From Streptomyces sp. ML-6 (GTDB taxonomy: Bacteria; Actinomycetota; Actinomycetes; Streptomycetales; Streptomycetaceae), in contig NZ_JAOTIK010000001.1 in the NCBI RefSeq assembly GCF_030116705.1, positions 6,538,501-6,602,500 on the forward strand: 64,000 bases of DNA, in the 5' to 3' direction. The notes under the pieces were generated by a model. The model worked only from the letters and a program-made list of their open reading frames with translations. It did not search any database and was not told where the DNA came from. Positions 9,103 to 18,131 of the stretch are shown one piece after another. A program made the translations under genes and the position numbers. Positions within the stretch are counted from its first letter, which is position 1. The number at the start of each line of letters is the position of its first letter.

Positions 9103-9534
9103 ATGACGCTCAGTGTCGAGGACCGTCTGGACATCTCCGAACTGCTCGCCCTGCACGGGCACTTGGTCGACAACGACGAAATGGACCGGCTGGACGAGCT
9201 GTTCACCGACGACATCGTCTACGAGACCTCGAACCTCGGGCACGGGGAGGTGCGCGGGCTGGCGGCCTTCCGGGACATGGCGCGGGCGCGGGCGGGCAAG
9301 CCGGGCGCGCCCGTCGGCCACCACGTCACCAACATCGTGCTCACCGAGGCCGGGGACGGCCGGGTCCACGCCCGGTCCAAGGGGATCGGCGCGGGCCCGG
9401 ACGGTGAGTGCGGAAGCGTGACCTACGAGGACGTGATCGTGCGCGGCGAGCGGGGATGGCGCATCAGCCGGCGCAAGATCTTCCTGCACTTCACGCCCGC
9501 GGCCGCGGCGCGGACCGAGAAGGCCGACGGCTGA
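9103..9534 (+). CDS. SnoaL-like / NTF2-fold protein
   Basis: 143 residues with the SnoaL_4-type pattern: an N-terminal helix VEDRLDISELLALHGHLVD, then DEMDRLDELFTDDIVYE, GLAAFRDMARARAG, GHHVTNIVLTE and a terminal strand GWRISRRKIFLHF. Such cone-shaped alpha+beta proteins are small-molecule isomerases or hydrolases, or binding proteins; the substrate cannot be read from sequence. The ATG at 9103 has AAAGGA upstream; an ATG at 9088 would add five residues. A perfect terminator follows, shared with the convergent glycerol operon. Confidence 0.8.
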   Translation: MTLSVEDRLDISELLALHGHLVDNDEMDRLDELFTDDIVYETSNLGHGEVRGLAAFRDMARARAGKPGAPVGHHVTNIVLTEAGDGRVHARSKGIGAGPDGECGSVTYEDVIVRGERGWRISRRKIFLHFTPAAAARTEKADG

Positions 9535-9579
9535 CCGGCCGACGGCGCCCCCGGACCGGCAAGGGGCGCCGTCGGCCGG
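9535..9579. terminator. Bidirectional terminator
   Basis: Perfect 17-bp arms (CCGGCCGACGGCGCCCC and complement) with an 11-base loop, filling the gap between the convergent SnoaL-like gene and the Zn alcohol dehydrogenase gene. Confidence 0.8.
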
Positions 9580-9593
9580 CCACGGCTCCGGCG

Positions 9594-10733
9594 TCAGCCG
9601 TCCAGCAGGCCCGAGGTGTCGATGACCTGACGGATCGCCCGGCCCGAGGCCAGCTCCTCCAGAGCGGTGTTGATGTCGGCCAGCGGCAGCGTGCCCGTGT
9701 GCATCAGCTCCACCGGCATCAGGCCCGCCCGCCACAGGTCCAGGAACCTCGGCAGGTCACGGCGCGGCACCGCGTCGCCCATGTACGAACCCAGCAGGGA
9801 CTTGCCCTCGCCCGCGAACGCCAGCGCCGGGACCTCCAGCACCCGGTCGGGGGCGGGCAGGCCCACCGAGACGACCTTGCCGCCCCGGGCCACCGCCGTC
9901 AGGCACTCGGCCATCACCTTCGGGCTGCCCACCGCCTCGACCGCCACCTCGGCGCCGCCGGAGGTGAGTTCACGGATCTGCCGCACGGCGTCGTCGGGGG
10001 CGAACGCGTGGCTCGCGCCCAGCCGGAGGGCCAGTTCGCGCTTCTCCGGGACCGGGTCGACCGCGACGACCGGGTACGCGCCGGCCGCGCGGGCGCCCAG
10101 CACCGCGGACAGGCCCACCCCGCCCAGGCCGTACACCACCGCCGACTGCCCCGGCCGCAGCGCCGCCGTGTTGATGACGGCCCCGGCACCGGTCAGCACC
10201 GCGCAGCCGAACAGCGACGCCACGGCGAACGGGACGTCCTTCGGGATCGGCACCACCGACTCCTGGGCCAGCACCGCGTGCTCGGCGAACGCGGAGACGC
10301 CCAGCTGGTGGTGGACCGTTTCGCCGGACGCGTCGGTCAGCAGCGACGGGCCGTGCAGCAGCGCGCCCGAACCGTTCGCCGCGGCGGCCCGCGCGCACAG
10401 CGCCGGCCGGCCCGCCGCGCAGTCGGCGCAGGAACCGCAGCTCGGTACGAAGACCAGGGCCACGTGGTCACCGGGGGAGACCCGGCCGACGCCCGGCCCG
10501 GTGTCCTCGACGACCCCCACCGCCTCGTGGCCCAGGGCCATCGGCAGCGGACGGACCCGGTCGCCGTTGACCACCGAGAGGTCGGAGTGGCAGAGCGAGG
10601 CGGCCGCGACGCGGACCAGCACCTCGCCCTCGCGCGGGGCGCCCAGCTCCAGCTCCTCCACCTCGACCGGATGGGTTTCGGAGTAGGGGCGGGCGGTGGA
10701 CACGCCGCGCAGCACCACCGCACGGGTCCTCAC
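9594..10733 (-). CDS. Zinc-dependent alcohol dehydrogenase
   Basis: 379 residues of the medium-chain dehydrogenase family. Catalytic zinc: Cys in AASLCHSDLS and His-Glu in GHEAVG. The structural zinc lobe has four Cys (CGSCADCAAGRPALCAR). NAD(P) site GLGGVGL precedes VVAVDPVPEKRELA. It oxidises an alcohol to an aldehyde or the reverse; the substrate is unknown. GTG start overlaps the stop of the ABM gene (GTGA). It is the last gene of the minus-strand glycerol operon, which suggests a role near glycerol or glycerol-derived aldehydes, but it could be recruited for something else. Confidence 0.88.
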   Translation of the reverse strand: MRTRAVVLRGVSTARPYSETHPVEVEELELGAPREGEVLVRVAAASLCHSDLSVVNGDRVRPLPMALGHEAVGVVEDTGPGVGRVSPGDHVALVFVPSCGSCADCAAGRPALCARAAAANGSGALLHGPSLLTDASGETVHHQLGVSAFAEHAVLAQESVVPIPKDVPFAVASLFGCAVLTGAGAVINTAALRPGQSAVVYGLGGVGLSAVLGARAAGAYPVVAVDPVPEKRELALRLGASHAFAPDDAVRQIRELTSGGAEVAVEAVGSPKVMAECLTAVARGGKVVSVGLPAPDRVLEVPALAFAGEGKSLLGSYMGDAVPRRDLPRFLDLWRAGLMPVELMHTGTLPLADINTALEELASGRAIRQVIDTSGLLDG

Positions 10734-11032
10734 GCCGCCACCTCCGGACGCGGGGCGCAGCGCAGCACGTCACGGCTCTCCAGCAGCGGGACGACCCGGC
10801 CGAGCACGATCTCCCGGAAGTGCTCGGTGGCGCAGTGCGCGGTGAAGTCGGCCTCGGAGGCGTACTCCTCGTACAGCACGACCGCCCGCGGATCCTCGGT
10901 GCCCTGGTGGACCCGGTAGGCGAGGTTGCCCGGCTCCTGCCGGGAGGCGGCGGCCATCGCGTCGAGCAGGGGGAGGACGGTGTTCTCCTCGCCCTCCTTG
11001 GTGCGGTAGCGGGCGACGACGACGTAGGACAT
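10730..11032 (-). CDS. Antibiotic-biosynthesis-monooxygenase (ABM) family protein
   Basis: 100 residues with the ABM ferredoxin-like pattern: VVVARYRTKEGEENTVLPLL, QEPGNLAYRVHQGTEDPRAV, VLYEEYASEADFTAH and HFREIVLGRVVPLLESRDV. Small cofactorless quinol monooxygenase-like proteins of this type act on quinones or other reactive small molecules; many remain unassigned. It starts 6 bases downstream of the GlpP stop and overlaps the next gene by four bases, so it belongs to the glycerol operon. No catalytic residue can be assigned from the sequence with certainty. Confidence 0.8.
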   Translation of the reverse strand: MSYVVVARYRTKEGEENTVLPLLDAMAAASRQEPGNLAYRVHQGTEDPRAVVLYEEYASEADFTAHCATEHFREIVLGRVVPLLESRDVLRCAPRPEVAA

Positions 11033-11038
11033 GGGGAC

Positions 11039-11701
11039 TTACTCCTGGGGTGGTGCGGCGGGCCTCTTCAGGGCGGTGGGCGGGACCGGCGGCAGCTGGT
11101 CCCGGCGCAGGTGCCAGAGGCGGGGGTCGGACGTGGCGGCGGCGGCCGAACCGAGGGCCAGCGCCAGCGCCACGTCCGCGGGGGACTCCACGAAGCCCGC
11201 GGCGATCGAGGGGGACATCGCGCGCTGTGCCTGCGCGCTCATCCGGCCGATGATCGGGGCGGGCATGATCTCGACCAGGTCCGGCGCCCCGCGCGAGATC
11301 GCGTCCGTGGAACGGCGCAGGTTGGACCGGTCGGTGACGAACACCTTCATCATCGTGAGCAGACCGAGCGGGCGGCCCTTCTCTATCAGGGACAGCCGGG
11401 TGCTGACCACGCCGTGCGCGCCCATGTTCTTGATGAACTCCAGCGCGCCCCGGTCCTGTGCCAGACCGGGGCTGCTGTCCACGTTCACGAACACGGTCTT
11501 CCCCGCCCGGCCCAGCGCCGGCACGACCTGGGGCAACTGCCCCACCGCGAACGAGGCGAGGATGCACACCCTGACCGGTGCGGTCAGGAACTGCCGCAGC
11601 GGCTGGGTGCCGACGACCGACGCGACGAGCGGCACCTCGGCGAACGCCGAGACGAGCCGGGGGTCGAGCGCGGCACCGGACCGGGAGGGGGAAGGGGTCA
11701 T
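11039..11701 (-). CDS. glpP: GlpP-type glycerol-3-phosphate-responsive antiterminator
   Basis: 220 residues with the GlpP family pattern: VNVDSSPGLAQDRGALEFIK, GAHGVVSTRLSLIEKG, then a PDLVEIMPAPI phosphate-site segment typical of this TIM-barrel-like family. In Bacillus, GlpP binds glycerol-3-phosphate and stops early termination in glp leader RNA. Here it is encoded inside the glycerol operon, whose leader (18131-18300) carries competing stems and a U-tract. Autoregulated antitermination is therefore a reasonable inference. The N-terminal ~15 residues and Pro-rich C-terminus look unstructured. The ATG at 11701 has only a weak ribosome site. Confidence 0.85.
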   Translation of the reverse strand: MTPSPSRSGAALDPRLVSAFAEVPLVASVVGTQPLRQFLTAPVRVCILASFAVGQLPQVVPALGRAGKTVFVNVDSSPGLAQDRGALEFIKNMGAHGVVSTRLSLIEKGRPLGLLTMMKVFVTDRSNLRRSTDAISRGAPDLVEIMPAPIIGRMSAQAQRAMSPSIAAGFVESPADVALALALGSAAAATSDPRLWHLRRDQLPPVPPTALKRPAAPPQE

Positions 11702-11741
11702 GGCGAGGGCCTGCCTGGAGGAGGAGGGTTCGTGGCCGCCG

Positions 11742-13295
11742 TCAGTGCAGCGGGGACGTACCGAATCGGCTGGGAAGGCCCAGTTTGCCAGGGTTGAGGA
11801 TGCCGGCCGGGTCCAGCGCCTTCTTCACCGCGACGAAGGTCGCGAAGCCCGCCCCGAGGGATTCCTCCAGGTAGGGGCCGCGCAGCAGACCGCAGCCGTG
11901 GTGGTGGCTGAGCGCCGCCGCGTGCCTGATCAGCACGGCGTTGGCGGCGTCCCACACCGAGCGGTACCAGTCGCGGCGCGACTCGGGAGCCACGTCGCCG
12001 CGCAGCGAGAAGTAGACGCAGGCGCCGTCGGTGTACGCGTGGGACTGGTGGGCCGAGGCGGCCAGGGTGCCGTCCACCGACTGGATCGCGGCGACCACCT
12101 CGTCGTAGATCACCGGCAGGTCGGTCCAGGACGCGGCCATCTCCAGGGTGTCGGCGACGAAGCCGGGACCGGGCTTGAAGCCGTCGGCGGACTTGCCGAC
12201 CAGCATCCGCTCGTCCAGCCAGCGCTCGAAGACCGCCCTGCTGTCCAGCTCGGGGCCGTACTCCGCGCAGACCTCCTTCGCCACCCGGATCGAGGCGTCC
12301 ACGATCGCCGGGTCGCCCTCGTCCGCGACGAGCAGGAGGTTGGTCTCCGGGTGACCGAAGTGGGTGCCCGACTCCAGGGCGTCGTACAGCCGCAGGACGG
12401 CCGGGGTGGCGCCGCGCTGCATGATCCGGCGGCAGGCGTCCAGGCCCTGGGCGAAGGTCTCGAAGCCGTACGCGACGGCGTTCGCGTACTCCGGCAGCGG
12501 GTGCACCCGCAGCCGGGCCGACACGATCACCCCGAGGGTGCCCTCGGAGCCGACGAACAGCTGGCGCAGGTCCGGGCCGACCGCGGCGCGGGCGTAGTCG
12601 CCGTACGTGGCCCGGGTGCCGTCGGCGTGCACCACGTCCACGCCGACGACCATGTCCTCGATCTTGCCGTACCGGGTGGAGAGCTGGCCGGCGCCGCGGC
12701 AGGCGATCCAGCCGCCGACCGTGGAGACGGCGAAGGCGGACGGCCAGTGGCCGGTGGTGACGCCGTACTCCTCCTGGAGCTGCTTCTCGAAGAGGTCGCC
12801 GAACATGCCGGCCTGGACGTCCACGATGTTCGACTCGGCGTCGAAGCCGGTGATCGCGTTCAGCCCGCAGACGTCCAGGACGACGCCGCCGAACACCGGC
12901 AGCGCCGCGCCCGTGACGTTGGAGCGGCCCGCGGACGGGGTGACCGGGACGCCCGCCTCGTGGCAGATCCGCAGCACGGCCGCGACCTGGTCGGCGTCGG
13001 CCGCCTCGACGACCACGGCGTCCGGCGTCGCGGGCCGGCCCTCGGTCTCGCCGATCATCGACCCGGCCCACCAGTCACGGGTCCGGGTGACGACCTCCTC
13101 GCGCGCGGTGTGCACCGCGTGCGCGGCCCCGCGCAGCGCCTCGACCACGGCCTCGGGAACCTCGACCGGGTCCACCTGGAGGGCGGCCTCCCCGTCCCCG
13201 ACCGGGGTGTTGCGCGCCCACTTCGCGAAGCTGGGGGCGCCGACGGTGTAGTCGCCCCGGTTGAACGGATGGGTGATGGTCTGACGGCTGATCAT
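11742..13295 (-). CDS. FAD-binding oxidoreductase, alkyldihydroxyacetonephosphate-synthase-like
   Basis: 517 residues of the PCMH/VAO flavoprotein family. FAD domain: VPVTPSAGRSNVTGAALP, then DVQAGMFGDLFEKQL, GHWPSAFAVSTVGGWIACRG and GSEGTLGVI. The C-terminal cap carries SHHHGCG (His464-466), the HHHG motif characteristic of alkyl-DHAP synthases, and ends KKALDPAGILNPGKLG. Bacterial members may make ether-glycerolipid precursors or oxidise glycerol-phosphate-like compounds; the reaction here is not established. The ATG at 13295 overlaps the glpD stop (ATGA). It lies between glpD and glpP, so a substrate linked to DHAP or glycerol-3-phosphate is likely. Confidence 0.83.
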   Translation of the reverse strand: MISRQTITHPFNRGDYTVGAPSFAKWARNTPVGDGEAALQVDPVEVPEAVVEALRGAAHAVHTAREEVVTRTRDWWAGSMIGETEGRPATPDAVVVEAADADQVAAVLRICHEAGVPVTPSAGRSNVTGAALPVFGGVVLDVCGLNAITGFDAESNIVDVQAGMFGDLFEKQLQEEYGVTTGHWPSAFAVSTVGGWIACRGAGQLSTRYGKIEDMVVGVDVVHADGTRATYGDYARAAVGPDLRQLFVGSEGTLGVIVSARLRVHPLPEYANAVAYGFETFAQGLDACRRIMQRGATPAVLRLYDALESGTHFGHPETNLLLVADEGDPAIVDASIRVAKEVCAEYGPELDSRAVFERWLDERMLVGKSADGFKPGPGFVADTLEMAASWTDLPVIYDEVVAAIQSVDGTLAASAHQSHAYTDGACVYFSLRGDVAPESRRDWYRSVWDAANAVLIRHAAALSHHHGCGLLRGPYLEESLGAGFATFVAVKKALDPAGILNPGKLGLPSRFGTSPLH

Positions 13296-14965
13296 GCTGC
13301 TGCCCCTTCGAGGAGTACGGACTTTTCGTGACGGACGGCTGCGAGGTACTCGGCGACCGAGCGCTCGACCTCCGCCTCCGTGAGGTTCAGTTCCCGGCCG
13401 AGGATCGCGCCGACGGCCCCGGCGGCGTCCACGGACGCGTCCCGGGCGAACAGCCGGGCGCGCAGCCGGCGCGAGAGCACGTCGTCGACCGAGCGGGCCA
13501 GTTCGGCGCGGGCCGCGTACACGACCTCCGCCTTCGTGTACGGGAGTCCCGCGACGACCGGCTCGGCCAGCGCCGGGTCGTCCTGGATCAGGTCGCCGAC
13601 GAACCGGGCCTCGGTGCCGAAGCGCTCGCCCAGGTGCGCGGCGATGCCGCCGGACGCGGCGACGGCCTCGGAGTCGTACCCGGCGCCGCCGAGCAGCGGG
13701 AGGTCGGTGGTGCGGCTGCGGCCCTTGCGGCCGAGGACCGTCATCACCTTGTCGATGACGAGCTCGCCCATGTGCCGGCTGGTGGTGAGCTTGCCGCCGG
13801 TCACCGTCACCATGCCGGTGCGGCCGATGGTGATGTGGTGGTCGCGGCGCATGTCGAGCGTCGCGCCCTCCTTGCCGCCGACCAGTGGGCGCAGACCGCC
13901 GATCGATCCGACCACGTCGTCCGGGGTGAGCTTCCCCTCGAAGGCGGTGTTGGCGCCCTCCAGCAGGAAGTCCATCTCCTCGCGGGTGCAGTGCACGTCG
14001 TCGGGGGACCCCTGGTAGTCCTCGTCGGTGGTGCCCAGCACGACGCTGTTGCCCCAGCGGGTGCAGGTCGCGCGGCGGGCCCGGCCGGGGATCGGCACGG
14101 TGACCGTGCAGTTGATCCGCACCTTGTCCCACGGCACCACGATGTGGACGCCCTTGGCGGGCCGCACCTGCGGCTTGTGCCCGTCGTCCGCCTTCGCGTC
14201 CAGTTCGTCGGTCCACACCCCGGTGGCGTTGACGACCGCGCGGGCGCGGATGTCGATGCTGTCGCCGTCCGCCGAGACCCGGGCCCCGGACACCTTGCCC
14301 GCCCGCGTCAGCAGTCCCTCGGCCTTCGCCCCGTTGAGGACCGTCGCGCCGAGTGCGGCGGCGGTGCGGACGATGGTGAGGACGAGCCGGGCGTCGTCGG
14401 TGCGGGCGTCGAAGTACATCAGCCCGCCCTTGAGGTTCTCCGAGCGCAGCGTCGGCGCCTGGGCGAGGACCTCGGGCACGGTGAGCCGCTGGTGGAGCTT
14501 GCCGATCCGCCACCCCCCGACCAGGTCGTACGTCCACAGCAGACCCTCGAAGCCCTTGGCCAGCCGGGCGTCGAACACCCCCTCCTTCTCCAGGATCGGG
14601 AAGAGGAACGGCAGCCGGTGCACCAGATGAGGGGCGTTCTTCCGGAAGCGGTGCCGCTCCAGGAGCGAGTGGCGGACCAGGTTGACGTTGCCCTGCTCGA
14701 TGTAGCGCAGGCCGCCGTGCACCATCTTCGAGGACTTCGACGAGGTGCCGGACGCGAAGTCGTCCTTCTCGACCAGGGCCGCGCGCAGACCGCGCGAGAC
14801 CGCGTCGAGCACCGCGTACGCCCCGGTGATGCCGCCGCCGATGACGAGCACGTCGTACGTGTCGTCGGCCAGCCGGCGCTTGAGGGCCGCCCGGTCGAGC
14901 AGCAGGGGCGTACGGCGGGTCGCCGCGGCGGAGCGCCGCGGTTTCCTGGCGGGCATGGTGATCAC
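13292..14965 (-). CDS. glpD: Glycerol-3-phosphate dehydrogenase (FAD) GlpD
   Basis: 557 residues. N-terminal dinucleotide-binding motif VIGGGITGAYAVLDAVSRG, then the family signature DDFASGTSSKSSKMVHGGLRYI (core GTSSKSSKMVHGGLRY), RPAKGVHIVVPW, GGLRPLV and the C-terminal helical DAO_C domain. It oxidises glycerol-3-phosphate to DHAP and feeds electrons to the respiratory chain at the membrane. The GTG at 14965 is chosen because AGGAG sits 8 bases upstream; an ATG three codons later is possible. It follows glpK by 72 bases and overlaps the next gene by four. Confidence 0.95.
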   Translation of the reverse strand: MITMPARKPRRSAAATRRTPLLLDRAALKRRLADDTYDVLVIGGGITGAYAVLDAVSRGLRAALVEKDDFASGTSSKSSKMVHGGLRYIEQGNVNLVRHSLLERHRFRKNAPHLVHRLPFLFPILEKEGVFDARLAKGFEGLLWTYDLVGGWRIGKLHQRLTVPEVLAQAPTLRSENLKGGLMYFDARTDDARLVLTIVRTAAALGATVLNGAKAEGLLTRAGKVSGARVSADGDSIDIRARAVVNATGVWTDELDAKADDGHKPQVRPAKGVHIVVPWDKVRINCTVTVPIPGRARRATCTRWGNSVVLGTTDEDYQGSPDDVHCTREEMDFLLEGANTAFEGKLTPDDVVGSIGGLRPLVGGKEGATLDMRRDHHITIGRTGMVTVTGGKLTTSRHMGELVIDKVMTVLGRKGRSRTTDLPLLGGAGYDSEAVAASGGIAAHLGERFGTEARFVGDLIQDDPALAEPVVAGLPYTKAEVVYAARAELARSVDDVLSRRLRARLFARDASVDAAGAVGAILGRELNLTEAEVERSVAEYLAAVRHEKSVLLEGAAA

Positions 14966-15037
14966 AACATCAACTCCTGGTGTTCCGGTGCGGCGGCCGT
15001 GTGGTCGGGTCGGCCGCCGGTGCGACGGCCGGGGCCG

Positions 15038-16606
15038 TCAGCGAGGGGTGTGGGGTTCGGGGGCCTTCAGCGGGAGCAGCGCGGGATCGCCCAGGTGGGC
15101 GATCAGCACGTCGCGCCAGGCGCGCCGCTGCTCGGCGCGTTCGGCCGCGGTGATCGAGGGTTCGAAGATCCGGCCCTGCGGCTGCGCCTCGACGACCTCC
15201 TCGAGCGAGGACCACAGGCCCTGGGCGACCCCGGCCAGATAGGCGGTGCCGCGCAGGCTCGCGGTCGCGGAGTCGGAGACCCGCTCCAGCGGCAGGCCGG
15301 TCAGGTCGGCCTGGATGCGCATGAGCGGGTCGCTGCCGGAGACGCCGCCGCCGACCCGGAGCCGGGTGAACGGGGTGCCCATGGTGTCGGCGACGCCGTC
15401 GATCAGGTCGCACACCGAGTGCGCGATCCCGTCGAGGACGGCGCGCGCGAGGTCGGCGCGGGTGGTGGCGAGGGTGAGCCCGGTGAGGGAAGCGGTGGCC
15501 TCCGGGTGCCAGACCGGCGTACGGATCCCGGCGAGCGCCGGGACGAAACGCGGGGTGCGGCCCGGCCGGGTGGGGACCCGGCCCGCTTCCTCACCGAGCT
15601 CCTTCGGCGAGGCGAACAGCCCCAGGTCGTCGCAGAGCCAGCGCAGCGCCGAACCCGCCGTGGAGGTGTACGCCTCCAGGCTGTAGTGGCTGGTGCCGCC
15701 CTGCCGCCGGCCGGGCTGGGCGAGCACCCCGGAGATGTCCGGCCGGGGCAGGGCGGGCGTGGTGCCGGTCGCCGCGTCGACGAAGGCGCCGGTCCCGTAC
15801 ACGCACATGCCCTGCCCGGCGGCGAGACCGCCGAGCGCGACGAGTGCGGCGTGCTGGTCGCCCATGGAGGCGGCCAGCGGGACGGCGATGCCGAGGGCGG
15901 CCGGGTCGGTGGTGCCGAATCCGGCGTCGTCGGAGCGGAGCTCCGGCAGCAGGTCGAGGGGGAAGCCGAGGTGGCCGATCCACTCCTCGTCCCAGGCGTG
16001 CCGTTCCAGCAGGTAACCACCGGTGGAGGCGGCGTTCGTCGGCGTGGTGGCGTGCACGGCGCCGCCGGTGAGGCGCCAGATCAGCCAGGTGTCGACGGTG
16101 CCGAAGAGCAGCCGGCCCGCGCGGTGCGCGGCGGCCACCTCGGGGTGCCCGGCGATCTGCCGGGCGGCCCAGAGGAAGGGGGAACGGGCGCCGACCGGCC
16201 GGCCCTGGCGGGCCAGCAGGGGGGCGTCCCACTCGGTCCCGTACGCGGTCAGCTCGGCCGCGTGGCGCCGGTCCTGCCACACCACCGCGGGCAGCAGCGG
16301 CCGGCCGGTGACCCGGTCCCACAGCATCGCGGTGGCCCGCTGGGTGGAGAGGGCCACCGAGGTGATCCCGATGCCCTCCGCACGGGCCCGGCCGACGGCC
16401 CGGCGCGCCACCTCGACGGTGGCGGTCCAGATCTCCATCGGGTCCTGCTCGACCGAGAGGTCGTCCGGATGGCCGACCTCGATCGACCGGTAGAACACCT
16501 CGTGGGCGGCCCCGGAGTCGAGGACGACTCCGGCCCGGGTGCCCGTGGTGCCCTCGTCGATGGACAGCACACCGCGCCGTGGGGCGGCGGGGAACGTCTG
16601 CGTCAT
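15038..16606 (-). CDS. glpK: FGGY-family glycerol kinase
   Basis: 522 residues. ATPase motif LSIDEGTTGTRAGVVLD at the N-terminus, EQDPMEIW, the substrate-side segment VVWQDRRHAAEL, GDQHAALVALGGL and GGGVSGSDPLMRIQADLTGLPL near the C-terminus. These match FGGY carbohydrate kinases, closest in pattern to glycerol kinase. Residues are more divergent than in typical GlpK, so another polyol is possible, but the adjacent glpD favours glycerol. The ATG at 16606 is preceded by AAAGGG. It is the second gene of the operon, 94 bases after the transporter. Confidence 0.85.
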   Translation of the reverse strand: MTQTFPAAPRRGVLSIDEGTTGTRAGVVLDSGAAHEVFYRSIEVGHPDDLSVEQDPMEIWTATVEVARRAVGRARAEGIGITSVALSTQRATAMLWDRVTGRPLLPAVVWQDRRHAAELTAYGTEWDAPLLARQGRPVGARSPFLWAARQIAGHPEVAAAHRAGRLLFGTVDTWLIWRLTGGAVHATTPTNAASTGGYLLERHAWDEEWIGHLGFPLDLLPELRSDDAGFGTTDPAALGIAVPLAASMGDQHAALVALGGLAAGQGMCVYGTGAFVDAATGTTPALPRPDISGVLAQPGRRQGGTSHYSLEAYTSTAGSALRWLCDDLGLFASPKELGEEAGRVPTRPGRTPRFVPALAGIRTPVWHPEATASLTGLTLATTRADLARAVLDGIAHSVCDLIDGVADTMGTPFTRLRVGGGVSGSDPLMRIQADLTGLPLERVSDSATASLRGTAYLAGVAQGLWSSLEEVVEAQPQGRIFEPSITAAERAEQRRAWRDVLIAHLGDPALLPLKAPEPHTPR

Positions 16607-16700
16607 GGCAGCCCTTTCGTTGCGGGCATCGCGAGCGAGCCGTGCGGAGGGGTACGGAGGGGAGGGGACCATCGTGGGGTGCGACGGGTCCGGCGGCCGG

Positions 16701-18131
16701 TCAGCGCGCGGTGGCGGGCGCCGCGGATTCCGTCGATCCGGCCCGTGCGGCGACCTCGTCGGGGGAGGCGGCCTTCGTGGGGTCCCACTTGATCGCCAGG
16801 CAGGTGATCAGGCCGAGCAGCGGCACCACGGAGAGCACCAGGAAGGTGTCGGCCAGCCCGAGGGAGTCCTTGATCTGCGGGAAGACGTACAGCCCGACGA
16901 CGCTGCCGAAACTGCCGACCATCCCGGTGACCCCGGTGCCGAGCGCACGGACGTCACTGCTGTACGAGAGCGCGGCGATGGACTTGCCGTTGGCGCCGGG
17001 GCCCGCGGAGTGGCAGAGGATGAACAGCACCGGCAGCAGGAACGCCACGGCCGTGGGCACCTTCTCGAAGGTCAGCCCCATCGCGAGCAGCGCCACGAAG
17101 ACCCCGGCGAACCCGGCGGCGGAACTGAGCCGCAGCCCGAGCCGGCGGCCGAAGTACGCGGAGAGGAGGCCGCCCGCGATGCCGAAGGCGTTGAAGACCA
17201 TCGAGCCGATCGTCGCCTTCTCGAAGCTCTCGCCGAAGATCGTCAGGCTGATCAGCGGGAGGTACCAGCCGACCGCGAAGTACTGCATCGACTGACCGAG
17301 CGAGATGACCGAGGAGAGGATCGTCCGGGGCAGGTAGTCGCCCTTGAAGAGCAGCCCGGCCTGGCGGAAGCCGATGGCGGGCGCCTCGGCCGCGGCCCGG
17401 GTCACCTCGTCCGGCCGGCCGGCGACGGCCTCGATGCCGTAGATCCGGTCCAGGTTGGCGACGGCCTCGTCCAGCCGGCCCTTGCTCGCCAGCCAGGTGG
17501 GGCTCTCCTTGAGCATCAGCCACTGGCCCACCAGCAGGACACCGGCGACGGCCGCGGCCGAGCCGACCGACCAGCGCCAGATGTCCGCGCCGACGTCCAG
17601 GTTGAAGAAGAGCAGGGCCAGCGCGAGGTTGCTGGTGGTGGCGACGTACCAGACGGCCTGCCACAGGTTCAGCCGGCCGCCCAGCTTCGCGGGGGTGTAC
17701 TCGGCGAGCAGCGCCATGGCGACGGCGAAGTCGATGCCGTACGCGACGCCCACCAGGACCCGGCCGAGCCAGACGACGGTGAAGTCACCGGCGAAGGCGG
17801 CCAGCAGGGCCCCCGCGATGGCGAACACCTTGGCGAGGAGCAGCGGGGGGACGCGGCCGATCCGGGTGGCGAGCCAGCCGCCCACCGGGTTGAAGACGAT
17901 CGCCAGGGCCGGAGCGGTGGCCGTGAGGATCGACACCTGGGTGCTGGTCAGCTCCATCTGGGTCGTCATCGGTCCCAGACCGGCGCTCAGCGCGGCGTTC
18001 GAGTAGGCGTCGAGGAACAGCCCGCCGAACACGAGGAACCAGATGACCTGCGCCCGGCCGGTGATCTTTCCCAGCCCATCGATGAGCGCAACGACGTCGC
18101 CGACGCCTTTGACGCTCGGACGTTGTGCCAT
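16701..18131 (-). CDS. MFS transporter, sugar/organophosphate-porter-like
   Basis: 476 residues and 12 predicted hydrophobic segments. Sugar-porter-like features include FGGLFLDAYSNAALSAGLGP in TM1, WLATRIGRVPPLLLAK in loop 2-3, LAEYTPAKLGGRLNLWQA after TM4, WLMLKESPTWLASKGRLDEA in the central loop and SAYFGRRLGLR in the second half. First gene of the glycerol operon, so it probably imports glycerol, glycerol-3-phosphate or a glycerol-containing compound; sequence alone does not decide. The ATG at 18131 has GGAGG 7 bases upstream. A long leader with attenuator-like stems precedes it. Confidence 0.85.
   Translation of the reverse strand: MAQRPSVKGVGDVVALIDGLGKITGRAQVIWFLVFGGLFLDAYSNAALSAGLGPMTTQMELTSTQVSILTATAPALAIVFNPVGGWLATRIGRVPPLLLAKVFAIAGALLAAFAGDFTVVWLGRVLVGVAYGIDFAVAMALLAEYTPAKLGGRLNLWQAVWYVATTSNLALALLFFNLDVGADIWRWSVGSAAAVAGVLLVGQWLMLKESPTWLASKGRLDEAVANLDRIYGIEAVAGRPDEVTRAAAEAPAIGFRQAGLLFKGDYLPRTILSSVISLGQSMQYFAVGWYLPLISLTIFGESFEKATIGSMVFNAFGIAGGLLSAYFGRRLGLRLSSAAGFAGVFVALLAMGLTFEKVPTAVAFLLPVLFILCHSAGPGANGKSIAALSYSSDVRALGTGVTGMVGSFGSVVGLYVFPQIKDSLGLADTFLVLSVVPLLGLITCLAIKWDPTKAASPDEVAARAGSTESAAPATAR

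Noticed and set aside
13328..16792. 1154-codon plus-strand open frame across glpD and glpK
   Set aside because: It is a mirror of the well-supported minus-strand enzymes, has biased Gly/Arg composition and no domain pattern.
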